From: CBFDBF01 sp050293315
GTDB lineage: Bacteria; Pseudomonadota; Gammaproteobacteria; Chromatiales; Chromatiaceae
DNA: 64,000 nt
Direction: 5' to 3'
Assembly: GCA_050293315.1 (NCBI GenBank)
Contig: JBNKMS010000031.1
Coordinates: 124,001 to 188,000 of the forward strand
This document shows, piece by piece, positions 50,478-59,698 of this stretch. The stretch's first letter is position 1. The number at the start of each line of letters is the position of its first letter. Under the pieces are notes generated by a model. That model ran no database searches and was not told the DNA's origin. It saw only the letters and a program-made list of their open reading frames with translations. The translations under genes were made by a program, and so were the position numbers.

Positions 50478-53400
50478 ATGCGTCTTGAGAAAATCAAACT
50501 TGCCGGATTCAAATCATTTGTGGATCCGACCACCGTCCCTATCCCAGGCAGTCTGGTGGGCATTGTCGGCCCTAATGGGTGCGGTAAATCCAACATAATT
50601 GATGCCGTGCGCTGGGTGATGGGTGAAAGCTCCGCCAAGATGCTGCGCGGAGAGTCGATGGCCGATGTGATATTTAACGGCTCCTCCTCACGCAAGCCGG
50701 TCGGTATGGCAGGAATCGAACTGCTGTTCGATAACAGCGACGGTAGTGCCGGCGGACAGTACGCGAAATATAGCCAGATCTCGGTAAAGCGCCAGGTACA
50801 TCGGGATGGGCAGTCCACCTATATGCTCAATGGCACCCGCTGTCGGCGCCGTGATATCACCGATCTGTTTTTGGGTACCGGACTGGGCCCGCGGAGCTAC
50901 TCCATTATTGAGCAGGGCATGATCTCCCGACTGATTGAGGCCAAGCCGGAGGACCTGCGTGTCTTTCTTGAGGAGGCTGCTGGTATATCCAAGTATAAGG
51001 AGCGGCGGCGAGAGACGGAGAACCGCATAAGGCACACCAAGGATAATCTCAGCCGGTTGGATGACCTGCTGGAGGAGGTGGGTAAACAGATACAGCGTCT
51101 CAAGCGGCAGGCCTCAACCGCAGAGCGCTATAAAAAACTGAAGCAGCAGGAGAGGACACTCAAGGGTGAGATGCTGGCGCTGCGTTCGCGCGCCATGGAT
51201 GACCTCCTCAAACAGCAGCAGGGCATGCTGGCGGAGCAGGAGACCAGGATGGAGGCGGCGGTTGCCGAGCAGCGCAGGCTGGAGTCGGAGATCGAGCAGG
51301 GACGGAGCGAGCAGCATGGCGCCAATGAGAAGTTCAATCAGATACAGGGTGAGTTCTATAAAGTTGGATCTGAGATAGCCCGCCTGGAGCAGTCGATCAA
51401 GCATGCGACTGAACTGGGTAGACAGCAGGAGCTTGATCTTGAACAGATCGGCAAGGCGTGGCGGGAGTCGGAGGAGATGCGGGGCAAGGATAGTGAGCTG
51501 CTAAAGGAGTTGGCCGCCAGCCTGGAGCAGGATGAGCCACAGCTCATAGCGGCGCGTCAGCGGGCACAGGAGGCCAGCCAGCGTCTGGCCCAGGAGGAGA
51601 GGACACTCCAGGCGTGGCAGAACGAGTGGGATGAGTTCAACCGTCAGGCCGCCGAACTGGCGCAGGTCGCGCAGGTTGAGCGTGCCAGGATCAACCATCT
51701 GGAGCAGCAGCAGGAGATGGAGGCGCGGAAAGAGCGCTTGGCGGAGGAGCTAAAGCAGATGCAGGACAGCTCCCTGCAGCAGGAGATTGAACAGTTGCAG
51801 GGTGAGGAGAGGGAGCACCTGCGGCACACCGAAGAGCAGCAGAAGCAGCTTGAACTGGCGAGTAGAGATATCCATGCGGTGCGCGATACCAATGCCAAAC
51901 TGCTATCTCAGCAGGACGCGGTGAAGGCGGAGCTGCATAAACTAAAGGGGCGCCTGGCCTCGCTGGAGGCGCTGCAAGAGGCGGCGCTGGGCGAGGATGA
52001 GAGTGGTGCCTCTGAGTGGCTGCAGCAGAAGGGTCTGGACCGGGCAGCCAGGCTGTTGGAGATGATTGAGGTCGACTCCGGCTGGCAGCTGGCGGCAGAG
52101 ACGGTCCTGGGTTTTCATCTGCAGGCGGTCTGTACCGACGATTTTGCTACTCTGGCAGGCGATATAGAGGAGCTTAAAGAGGGTGGCATCACCCTGTTTG
52201 ATACAAAGGCAGCGGCAGCCGCACCAGGGGGTGGCAGTGGCGATATGCTGTTGCAGCATATACAGTCACCGTGGCCACTGGATTCAGTTCTGGCTGGGGT
52301 GCGGGTGGCTGAGACCCTGGACCGGGCCCTGGAGTTGCGTGGCAGTCTCAAGAGCGGGGAGTCATTTATTACCAGAGATGGCGTCTGGATCGGGCCTGGT
52401 TGGCTACGTCTGAGCCGGGAGTCTGATCAGGGACTGCTGCAGAGGGGGGAGGAGATCAAGCAGCTTACCCAACAGCAGGGTGAGTTGGAGCGCAAGGCCA
52501 ATGAGTATGCCATGGCGCTCAAATCTGGCAAGGAGAGTCTGCAGCAGGCGGAGCAATCGAGAGAGCATATCCAGGCAGAGGTCAACAAACTGCAGGCGGT
52601 GCTGGCAGATGTGCGTTCCAAACTAAGCGGTAGAGAGGCACAGGCGGAGCATATTAAAGATCGCGATGTGGCGGTGCGCAAGGAGCTGGAGGAGATCCAG
52701 CAGAAGATGGAGCGTGATCAGGGTGAGCTGCAGCAGTGCCGGCAGCGGCTGCAAACATCTCTGGAAGAGATGGATCTTCTTAACCGAAAACGTGAGGTGC
52801 TCTCCAGTCAGCGGGAGAGGATACGAGAGGCCCTGGATAGCGCCAAGCGAGAGGCGCAGCAGCAACGAACCAAAGAACACGAGATCGCCCTGAAGATAGA
52901 GTCGATGCGTTCATCTCACAGCTCACTGCACCAGAATTTGGAGCGGATGCAGAGTCAGGTGGTACACCTGGAGACCCGGCGGGAGGAGCTGTTGAGCGCC
53001 ATACGTGATGGTAAAGAGCCGCTACAGGCGCAGCAGCAGGAGCTGGAGCAGCAACTCAAGCTGCGGGTCGAGGTAGAGGACAAGATGAAGGCGGCGCGTG
53101 GAGAGCTGGAGAGGGTCGAAGAGACCCTGCGGAGCAGGGAGCAGCTGCGTAGCGAGGCGGAGCAGAAGGTACAGATTGAGCGCGATAGTCTGGAGCAGGG
53201 GAAGATGAAGCAGCAGGAGCTGCTGGTGCGGCATCAGACCATCGGTGAGCAGATAAGCGAGGCCGGATTTGTACGGGATGAACTGCTGGCGCAACTGCCG
53301 CAAGAGGCCACCCAAGAGCAGTGGGAGGAGGAGTTGGTGCGTTTGGGTACCAAGATCAGCCGCCTTGGAGCGATCAACCTGGCGGCGATTGATGAGTTTG

Positions 53401-53978
53401 AAGAGCAGTCTGAGCGTAAAAAGTATCTGGATGCGCAACACGCCGATGTAACAGAGGCGTTAGAGACATTAGAGAACGCCATCCGCAAGATCGACCGCGA
53501 GACCCGTACCCGCTTTAAAGAGACCTTCGACAAGGTCAACAGTGGCCTGCAGGATAAATTTCCGAAACTGTTTGCCGGTGGCCACGCCTACCTGCAACTG
53601 ACCGGTGAGGATATGCTGGATACCGGCGTGACTGTTATGGCGCGCCCCCCAGGCAAGCGTAATACCAGTATCCACCTGCTGTCCGGTGGAGAGAAGGCGT
53701 TGACTGCGGTGGCCCTGATATTTGCCATCTTCGAGCTCAATCCATCTCCATTCTGTATGCTGGATGAGGTCGATGCTCCTCTTGACGATGCCAATGTGGT
53801 ACGTTTTTGTGAACTGGTAAAGTCAATGTCGGAACAGGTTCAGTTTATTATTATTACCCACAACAAAATCACCATGGAGATAGCGCAACATCTAACCGGT
53901 GTAACCATGCATGAGGCCGGTGTCTCCAGGCTGGTATCAGTGGATGTTGAAGAGGCGGCCTTGATGGCAGCGAGTTAG
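50478..53978 (+). CDS. smc: Chromosome segregation ATPase SMC
   Basis: 1166 residues, the usual SMC size. Walker A GPNGCGKSNIIDAVRWVMGE lies at the N-terminus; two long coiled coils (~170-500 and ~680-1000, Glu/Gln/Lys rich) flank a hinge at ~500-660 (GLDRAARLLEMIEVDSGWQLAAETVLGFHLQAVCTDDF). The C-terminal head has signature HLLSGGEKALTAVALIFAIF and Walker B PSPFCMLDEVDAPLDDANV. It compacts and separates chromosomes. In many gammaproteobacteria it is replaced by MukB, so its presence points to lineages outside the enterics. zipA follows after 10 bp. Confidence 0.98.
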   Translation: MRLEKIKLAGFKSFVDPTTVPIPGSLVGIVGPNGCGKSNIIDAVRWVMGESSAKMLRGESMADVIFNGSSSRKPVGMAGIELLFDNSDGSAGGQYAKYSQISVKRQVHRDGQSTYMLNGTRCRRRDITDLFLGTGLGPRSYSIIEQGMISRLIEAKPEDLRVFLEEAAGISKYKERRRETENRIRHTKDNLSRLDDLLEEVGKQIQRLKRQASTAERYKKLKQQERTLKGEMLALRSRAMDDLLKQQQGMLAEQETRMEAAVAEQRRLESEIEQGRSEQHGANEKFNQIQGEFYKVGSEIARLEQSIKHATELGRQQELDLEQIGKAWRESEEMRGKDSELLKELAASLEQDEPQLIAARQRAQEASQRLAQEERTLQAWQNEWDEFNRQAAELAQVAQVERARINHLEQQQEMEARKERLAEELKQMQDSSLQQEIEQLQGEEREHLRHTEEQQKQLELASRDIHAVRDTNAKLLSQQDAVKAELHKLKGRLASLEALQEAALGEDESGASEWLQQKGLDRAARLLEMIEVDSGWQLAAETVLGFHLQAVCTDDFATLAGDIEELKEGGITLFDTKAAAAAPGGGSGDMLLQHIQSPWPLDSVLAGVRVAETLDRALELRGSLKSGESFITRDGVWIGPGWLRLSRESDQGLLQRGEEIKQLTQQQGELERKANEYAMALKSGKESLQQAEQSREHIQAEVNKLQAVLADVRSKLSGREAQAEHIKDRDVAVRKELEEIQQKMERDQGELQQCRQRLQTSLEEMDLLNRKREVLSSQRERIREALDSAKREAQQQRTKEHEIALKIESMRSSHSSLHQNLERMQSQVVHLETRREELLSAIRDGKEPLQAQQQELEQQLKLRVEVEDKMKAARGELERVEETLRSREQLRSEAEQKVQIERDSLEQGKMKQQELLVRHQTIGEQISEAGFVRDELLAQLPQEATQEQWEEELVRLGTKISRLGAINLAAIDEFEEQSERKKYLDAQHADVTEALETLENAIRKIDRETRTRFKETFDKVNSGLQDKFPKLFAGGHAYLQLTGEDMLDTGVTVMARPPGKRNTSIHLLSGGEKALTAVALIFAIFELNPSPFCMLDEVDAPLDDANVVRFCELVKSMSEQVQFIIITHNKITMEIAQHLTGVTMHEAGVSRLVSVDVEEAALMAAS

Positions 53979-53988
53979 GTCCTGTTAT

Positions 53989-54810
53989 ATGAAAGCAGAT
54001 ATCCTGCGTCTGATCCTGTTTCTTGCCGGCGTGGCCCTGGTCCTGGGGATATATTTGGCCGACCGTTTCAGACGCATGCGTGAAGAGCGGGATGAAGGTA
54101 GACGGGTGGTAGTGGATAGTGATCTTACGTGGCACGATCCAGAAAAACCGGTAAAACGCAGAGAGCCGCTGTGGAGTCCGGATAGCGGTGTAGCAGATGA
54201 GACCCCTGAGGAGGAGATTGAGATCCCCATTCTGGATGAACCGTTAGAGCCCATAGTAAGAAAGAGAAAAAGTAGCAGCAAAAAGCCCCTATATGGTGAA
54301 CAGATCTCTCTCCCTTTTTTCAGCGACAAACGACGCAGGGGCACCGAGCAAGACACAGAAAAGGATCTGCCCAGCAAGATCATCCAGATCAACATAATCC
54401 CGCGTAAAGGGGTAAGTGTGTTTAGCGGAGATGACATCCTCTGCGTGGTTGCCGAGCTGGATATGGATTATGGGGAGATGGATATCTACCACTACTACGG
54501 CGATCATAACGGGATCAGCGATAAACTCTTCAGTCTTGCCAATATGGTGCAACCAGGGAGCTTTCCGATTGCGGCAATGGATGAGTTTACCACTCCCGGA
54601 CTTACCCTGTTTGCCGTTCTGCCGGGACCACTGGATGGTCTTACTCTATTCTCTGAGATGCTCTCGGTTGCTGAGCAGTTGGCGACCTTGCTGGATGGTT
54701 CACTTCAGGACGAGAGCCATAACGATCTTAGCAAACAGACTATAGAGCATATGCGACAAGAGATTCAGGAGTACCACCGGCAGCTACAACTCGCCCGCAG
54801 TAAGCAATGA
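53989..54810 (+). CDS. zipA: Cell division protein ZipA
   Basis: 273 residues. One N-terminal membrane helix (~5-24, ILRLILFLAGVALVLGIYLAD), a charged linker rich in Arg/Glu/Ser (~25-115), and the C-terminal FtsZ-binding domain (~122-260) with IIQINIIPRKGVSVFSGDDILCVVAELDMDYGEMDIYHYY and FPIAAMDEFTTPGLTLFAVLPG. It tethers FtsZ to the inner membrane at the division site. The linker is shorter than in E. coli. ligA overlaps it by 4 bp. Confidence 0.96.
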   Translation: MKADILRLILFLAGVALVLGIYLADRFRRMREERDEGRRVVVDSDLTWHDPEKPVKRREPLWSPDSGVADETPEEEIEIPILDEPLEPIVRKRKSSSKKPLYGEQISLPFFSDKRRRGTEQDTEKDLPSKIIQINIIPRKGVSVFSGDDILCVVAELDMDYGEMDIYHYYGDHNGISDKLFSLANMVQPGSFPIAAMDEFTTPGLTLFAVLPGPLDGLTLFSEMLSVAEQLATLLDGSLQDESHNDLSKQTIEHMRQEIQEYHRQLQLARSKQ

Positions 54811-56834
54811 GTACCCCGGATAATATTAAAGCGCGTGTCGATGAACTGCGTGCCGAGATAGAGCGGCACAACCGCAGCTATCACACGCTGGATGATCCGC
54901 AGATCCCCGATAGTGAGTATGACCGGCTGATGCGGGAGCTGCAGGGGCTGGAGGCGCAGCATCCAGAGCTGCTTACCCCGGACTCACCAACCCAGCGGGT
55001 CGGATCGGAACCACTCTCATCCTTTGCCAGTGTCGCCCACAAGGTCCCGATGTTGTCTCTGGATAACGCCTTCTCGGAACAGGAGATGATCGATTTCGAT
55101 CGCCGCGTGCGCGAGCGTCTAAAGAGTGACCAGGAGATCGAATACATAGCCGAGCCGAAATTGGACGGCCTTGCAGTCAGCCTGCGCTATGAGGGTGGGG
55201 TGTTGGTGCAGGCGGCCACCCGCGGAGATGGTCGTCAGGGCGAGGATGTCACCCATAACGTGCGGACTATTGCTACGCTGCCACTGCGGCTCAGCGGTAG
55301 TGGTTGGCCGCAGGTACTAGAGGTGCGGGGTGAGGTCTTTATGCCGCGTGCCGGGTTTGAGGAGATGAATCGGCGGGCCAGAGAGGCGGGAGAGAAGGAG
55401 TTTGCCAATCCGCGCAATGCGGCGGCCGGATCGCTGCGGCAGCTGGATTCAAAGGTCACGGCACAGCGACCACTGGCACTGTTCTGTTACGGTTTTGGTG
55501 AGATCAGCGACGCCCCGCTGGCGCCGACCCACAGTGAGAGCATCGCCATGCTCGGTAAATGGGGTCTGCCGGTATCCCCGGAGCTGCAACTGGTCAGCGG
55601 TATCGGCGCCTGTATCGCCTACTATCAAAAGCTTGAGCAGCGACGTGATAGCCTGGGATACGATATTGACGGTGTTGTATTCAAGGTGGATCGGCTTGAT
55701 CTACAGCAGCGTCTCGGTTTTGTATCACGTGCGCCACGCTGGGCCATCGCCCAGAAATTTCCGGCCCAGGAGGAGATGACCAGACTGCTCGATATAGATG
55801 TGCAGGTTGGACGTACCGGGGCTATTACCCCGGTCGCCAGGCTGGAACCGGTCACGGTTGCCGGGGTGACTGTCACCAACGCTACCCTGCACAACGCGGA
55901 TGAGGTAGAGCGCAAGGATCTGCGTATAGGCGATAGCGTTATTATCCGTCGGGCTGGGGATGTGATCCCCCAGGTGGTTAAGGTGGTCCTGGATAGACGT
56001 CCGGCGGGCAGCAAGCCATTCGAGATGCCGCAAAGGTGTCCGGCCTGTGGCTCTGAGCTGATGCGTGATGCCGATGCAGCTGTATGGCGCTGTAGTGGTG
56101 GGTTGTACTGTCCGGCCCAACTAAAGGAGTCGATTAAACACTTTGCCTCACGTTCGGCCATGGATATCGAGGGACTTGGTGACAAGCTTATAGAGCAGCT
56201 GGTGGATAGGGGGGTGTTGGCCAGTCCGGCCGATCTCTACGATTTGCAACCGGAGCAGTTGGCCGAGCTGGAGCGGATGGGTGAGAAGTCGGCCAACAAT
56301 ATTGTGCAGGCACTGGAGGCGAGCAAACAGACCACGCTGCCGCGTTTTCTCTACGCCCTCGGCATCCGTGAGGTGGGTGAGGCCACGGCCAACTCCCTGG
56401 CCATGCATTACGACCTAGAGGAGATAATGCAGGAGGAGTCGGCAGAGGCCCTGCAGCAGATACCGGATATCGGCCCGGTGGTCGCGCAACATATAATCAC
56501 CTTTTTTCGCCAGCCACATAATCGTGAGACCATCGACAGACTGGTGGGGTCAGGTATCTATTGGCCCGAAGTGGAGCGTGCAGGAGAAGATCGGCCGCTG
56601 GATGGTAAGACCATCGTACTTACCGGTAGCCTCAGTCGTTCGCGCGCTGAGGTCAAAGAGCACCTGCAATCCCTCGGGGCCAAGGTCAGCGGGAGTGTCT
56701 CCAAAAAGAGTGACTATGTTATTGCTGGCGAGGATGCCGGATCAAAACTAAAAAAGGCGGAAGAGTTGGGTGTTACCATCCTCAACGAAGATGAACTTAC
56801 AGAGCTGTTGCAACAACTAACTACAGGCAAATAG
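54807..56834 (+). CDS. ligA: NAD-dependent DNA ligase
   Basis: 675 residues, standard LigA length. Ia domain at the start (HNRSYHTLDDPQIPDSEYDRLMRELQ), adenylation domain with active-site EPKLDGLAVSLRYE (Lys ~117), ATRGDGRQGEDVTHNV, an OB fold (VQVGRTGAITPVARLEPV), a C4 zinc finger (CPACGSELMRDADAAVWRCSGGLYCPAQ), helix-hairpin-helix repeats and a C-terminal BRCT domain (~597-672). It seals nicks in replication. It is in the conserved zipA-ligA order, overlapping by ATGA. Confidence 0.98.
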   Translation: MSTPDNIKARVDELRAEIERHNRSYHTLDDPQIPDSEYDRLMRELQGLEAQHPELLTPDSPTQRVGSEPLSSFASVAHKVPMLSLDNAFSEQEMIDFDRRVRERLKSDQEIEYIAEPKLDGLAVSLRYEGGVLVQAATRGDGRQGEDVTHNVRTIATLPLRLSGSGWPQVLEVRGEVFMPRAGFEEMNRRAREAGEKEFANPRNAAAGSLRQLDSKVTAQRPLALFCYGFGEISDAPLAPTHSESIAMLGKWGLPVSPELQLVSGIGACIAYYQKLEQRRDSLGYDIDGVVFKVDRLDLQQRLGFVSRAPRWAIAQKFPAQEEMTRLLDIDVQVGRTGAITPVARLEPVTVAGVTVTNATLHNADEVERKDLRIGDSVIIRRAGDVIPQVVKVVLDRRPAGSKPFEMPQRCPACGSELMRDADAAVWRCSGGLYCPAQLKESIKHFASRSAMDIEGLGDKLIEQLVDRGVLASPADLYDLQPEQLAELERMGEKSANNIVQALEASKQTTLPRFLYALGIREVGEATANSLAMHYDLEEIMQEESAEALQQIPDIGPVVAQHIITFFRQPHNRETIDRLVGSGIYWPEVERAGEDRPLDGKTIVLTGSLSRSRAEVKEHLQSLGAKVSGSVSKKSDYVIAGEDAGSKLKKAEELGVTILNEDELTELLQQLTTGK

Positions 56835-56836
56835 AG

Positions 56837-57118
56837 ATGCAAGCAAAAGAGCGAGAGATACTGCTGGTGATGCGAAAGGTGTTGACCAGTATTATTCGAG
56901 AGATAACCCCCGAGGCGGGACAACCTTATCCCCTGACCGAGGATACGGTGGCCGGTATTCGCGACTGCCTCAAACTGCTTACCCTGCGTGAGAGGGAGCT
57001 GGATGATGCCGCAGGTGTAGAGCAGCAGAGACCTTTCTATAAGGGACAGCCCAACCTCACCAGCGTCTCTCTCCCGGTCTCTGAGATCAGCGGCAAGGCA
57101 TCTGACGAAGATGAGTAA
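56837..57118 (+). CDS. Small conserved hypothetical protein
   Basis: 93 residues, soluble. EREILLVMRKVLTSIIREITP, PYPLTEDTVAGIRDCLKLLTLRERELDDAAG suggest two helices and an unstructured acidic end (SEISGKASDEDE). No function is known to me. It starts 3 bp after ligA and overlaps parE by 8 bp, so it is probably translated as part of a smc-zipA-ligA-parE unit. Confidence 0.7.
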   Translation: MQAKEREILLVMRKVLTSIIREITPEAGQPYPLTEDTVAGIRDCLKLLTLRERELDDAAGVEQQRPFYKGQPNLTSVSLPVSEISGKASDEDE

Positions 57119-59000
57119 CGGCTCTTATAACGCCTCTGATATTGAGGTACTGAGTGGTCTCGAGCCGGTGCGTAAGCGACCCGGTATGTATACCGATACC
57201 AGTCGCCCCAATCACATGGCCCAGGAGGTGATCGACAACAGTGTCGATGAGGCGGTTGCAGGCCATGCCACCACCATAGATGTCTCCCTATATAAGGATG
57301 GTTCCCTCGAGGTAACTGATGACGGCAGGGGTATGCCGGTGGACCTGCATCCGCAGGAGGGGCGTCCCGGGGTTGAGGTAATCCTTACCAAGCTGCATGC
57401 CGGAGGCAAGTTTTCCAACAAGAACTACCGTTTCTCCGGCGGTCTGCACGGTGTTGGCGTATCTGTGGTCAACGCCCTGTCCGAACACCTGGAGGTGTGG
57501 GTCAAGCGTGGTGGTAAAGAGTACAACATGGCCTTCGCCAATGGTGAAAAGATTGCAGAGATGGAGGTTGTAGGCAAGGTAGGTAAAAACAATACCGGAA
57601 CCACGGTCCGTTTCTGGCCCGACCCCAAATACTTTGACACAGCGAAGTTCTCTCAACGTCATCTGTTGCACCTGCTGCGGGCCAAGGCGGTACTCTGCCC
57701 AGGGCTGATGGTGCGGTTTTGGGAAGAGGCCACGGGTGAAGAGATAGAGTGGTTATATGAGGATGGTCTCAAAGATTATCTGCTGGATGAGTTACAGCAG
57801 GTTCCGATCCTGCCGGATGAACCATTTATCGGCTCCATGTCGGGTAACAACGAGGCGGCAGAGTGGGCCGTGGTCTGGTTGCATGAGGGTGGGGATGCGA
57901 TTACCGAGAGTTATGTCAATCTTATCCCCACTGCCCAGGGCGGTACGCATGTAAATGGATTGCGTACAGGCCTTACCGACGCAGTCAGGGAGTTCTGTGA
58001 GTTCCGCAATCTGCTGCCACGCGGCGTCAAGCTGGCACCGGATGATGTATGGGGTCGCTGCAGCTATATTCTCTCGGTAAAACTGGCCGACCCGCAATTC
58101 TCCGGTCAGACCAAAGAGCGGCTCTCATCGCGTGAGTGTGCCGCCTTTGTTGCCGGGGTGGTGAAGGACGCCTTCAGCCTCTGGCTCAACCAGAATACCG
58201 AGGCGGGTGAGTTGATCGCCGAGCTGGCGATCGATGCGGCCCAGGCAAGGGCCAGGGCAGGACGCAAGGTAACCAGAAAGAAGATTACTCAGGGGCCGGC
58301 ACTCCCGGGTAAGCTGGCAGATTGTACTATCCAGGATACGCAACGGAGCGAACTGTTTCTGGTGGAGGGTGATTCGGCTGGTGGCTCTGCCAAACAGGCG
58401 CGTGATCGCGAGTATCAGGCGGTAATGCCGCTACGGGGAAAGATCCTCAATACCTGGGAGGTGGATTCTGCTGAGGTGCTGGCCTCACAGGAGGTGCACG
58501 ATATTGCAGTCGCCATTGGGGTTGATCCTGGATCGGACAATCTCTCCCGGCTGCGTTTTGGTAAAGTGTGTATACTCGCTGATGCTGACTCAGATGGGGC
58601 CCATATAGCTACCCTGCTGTGCGCCCTGTTCCTGCGCCATTTTCGCAAATTGGTAGAGGAGGGTCACATCTATGTGGCTATGCCGCCACTCTATCGTATA
58701 GATGTGGGCAAGCACACATTTTATGCCCTGGATGATGGTGAGAAGCAGGGGGTGCTGGATCGTATTGCAGCAGAGAAACTCAAGGGTAAGATCAATGTGC
58801 AGCGCTTCAAGGGGCTGGGTGAAATGAATCCTCTGCAGCTACGTGAGACTACCATTCACCCGGATACCAGGAGGCTGGTACAGCTTACTGTAGAGAAAGG
58901 TGATAAGAGCAGCACTATTATGGATATGTTGCTGGCGAAAAAGAGGGCCCCCGATCGCAAGGCGTGGCTACAACGTAAAGGTGATCTGGCAGAGGTCTAA
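57111..59000 (+). CDS. parE: DNA topoisomerase IV subunit B
   Basis: 629 residues, the ParE length. GHKL ATPase part with LEPVRKRPGMYTDTSRPNHMAQEVIDNSVDEA and the DDGRGMPVD nucleotide site, transducer domain, and TOPRIM domain with ELFLVEGDSAGGSAKQARDREYQAVMPLRGKILN and LADADSDGAHIATLL, ending IDVGKHTFYALDDGEK. Preference for ParE over GyrB is by length, by LRGKILNTWE and by its nearness to parC. Topoisomerase IV separates linked daughter chromosomes. Confidence 0.95.
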   Translation: MSNGSYNASDIEVLSGLEPVRKRPGMYTDTSRPNHMAQEVIDNSVDEAVAGHATTIDVSLYKDGSLEVTDDGRGMPVDLHPQEGRPGVEVILTKLHAGGKFSNKNYRFSGGLHGVGVSVVNALSEHLEVWVKRGGKEYNMAFANGEKIAEMEVVGKVGKNNTGTTVRFWPDPKYFDTAKFSQRHLLHLLRAKAVLCPGLMVRFWEEATGEEIEWLYEDGLKDYLLDELQQVPILPDEPFIGSMSGNNEAAEWAVVWLHEGGDAITESYVNLIPTAQGGTHVNGLRTGLTDAVREFCEFRNLLPRGVKLAPDDVWGRCSYILSVKLADPQFSGQTKERLSSRECAAFVAGVVKDAFSLWLNQNTEAGELIAELAIDAAQARARAGRKVTRKKITQGPALPGKLADCTIQDTQRSELFLVEGDSAGGSAKQARDREYQAVMPLRGKILNTWEVDSAEVLASQEVHDIAVAIGVDPGSDNLSRLRFGKVCILADADSDGAHIATLLCALFLRHFRKLVEEGHIYVAMPPLYRIDVGKHTFYALDDGEKQGVLDRIAAEKLKGKINVQRFKGLGEMNPLQLRETTIHPDTRRLVQLTVEKGDKSSTIMDMLLAKKRAPDRKAWLQRKGDLAEV

Positions 59001-59028
59001 GCGTCAGATCTGGTGAAAGCATACAGGA

Positions 59029-59622
59029 ATGAATATGAACAAATTGAATCTACTCATAGCGATAACCATCACCCTGTTGTTGGTGACGGATGCCAATGCC
59101 AGAAAACCGATCCCGATTATTGACCAGATGCCTAACGCTTCTGATATCCCGGAAGATCAAATTGAAGAGTACAAGTGGGAAGAAGGGAAGGTTAAGCTAC
59201 CTGACTACCCTGAGGATGATAATCTGCAGGAGTTTATCGTGGATGGCGCAGATAATCGTTTTGAGTATTTTATCGATACCAAGTCGCTTTCGTCTAATGA
59301 TAATAATTATCTAGTCCTCTATACGCTGGTAATCCGCTCCGCAAGCGGGGCTGAGAATGTATTTTTTGAAGGGATACGCTGCGACAGCGAGGAGTTTAAG
59401 ACGTATGCATTCGGTACCGGAGACGGGAAGCTCAAGCCACTACGTGAACCGCAGTGGCGTCCGATCGAGAACCTTAAGCATATTAAGTACCGTAAGGATC
59501 TCTATGATCACTATCTCTGTCGCCCTCCCTTTGTACGCACGCCGGAAGAGGCGATAAGTGTCATAAAGCATCCTCAATGGAAGGAGTACAACCAGACCAA
59601 ATACAAGGAGTGGTTTAGATGA
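59029..59622 (+). CDS. CNP1-like exported protein
   Basis: 197 residues. A signal peptide (MNKLNLLIAITITLLLVTDANA) then a domain with EEGKVKLPDYPEDDNLQEFIVDGADNRFEYFID and GAENVFFEGIRCDSEEFKTYAFGTGDGKL, then WRPIENL and an end with a second Cys (HYLCRPPF). This matches the CNP1-like family of exported proteins, named for a Neisseria antigen and of unknown role. It lies 28 bp after parE and 76 bp before parC, splitting the two topoisomerase genes. Confidence 0.85.
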   Translation: MNMNKLNLLIAITITLLLVTDANARKPIPIIDQMPNASDIPEDQIEEYKWEEGKVKLPDYPEDDNLQEFIVDGADNRFEYFIDTKSLSSNDNNYLVLYTLVIRSASGAENVFFEGIRCDSEEFKTYAFGTGDGKLKPLREPQWRPIENLKHIKYRKDLYDHYLCRPPFVRTPEEAISVIKHPQWKEYNQTKYKEWFR

Positions 59623-59698
59623 ACGACCGCTGACCCGGCTGTCTTCCATACTATTTAAAATATTGAGTTGCAGTGATGAGTGTAAGAGCTAATAAGCG

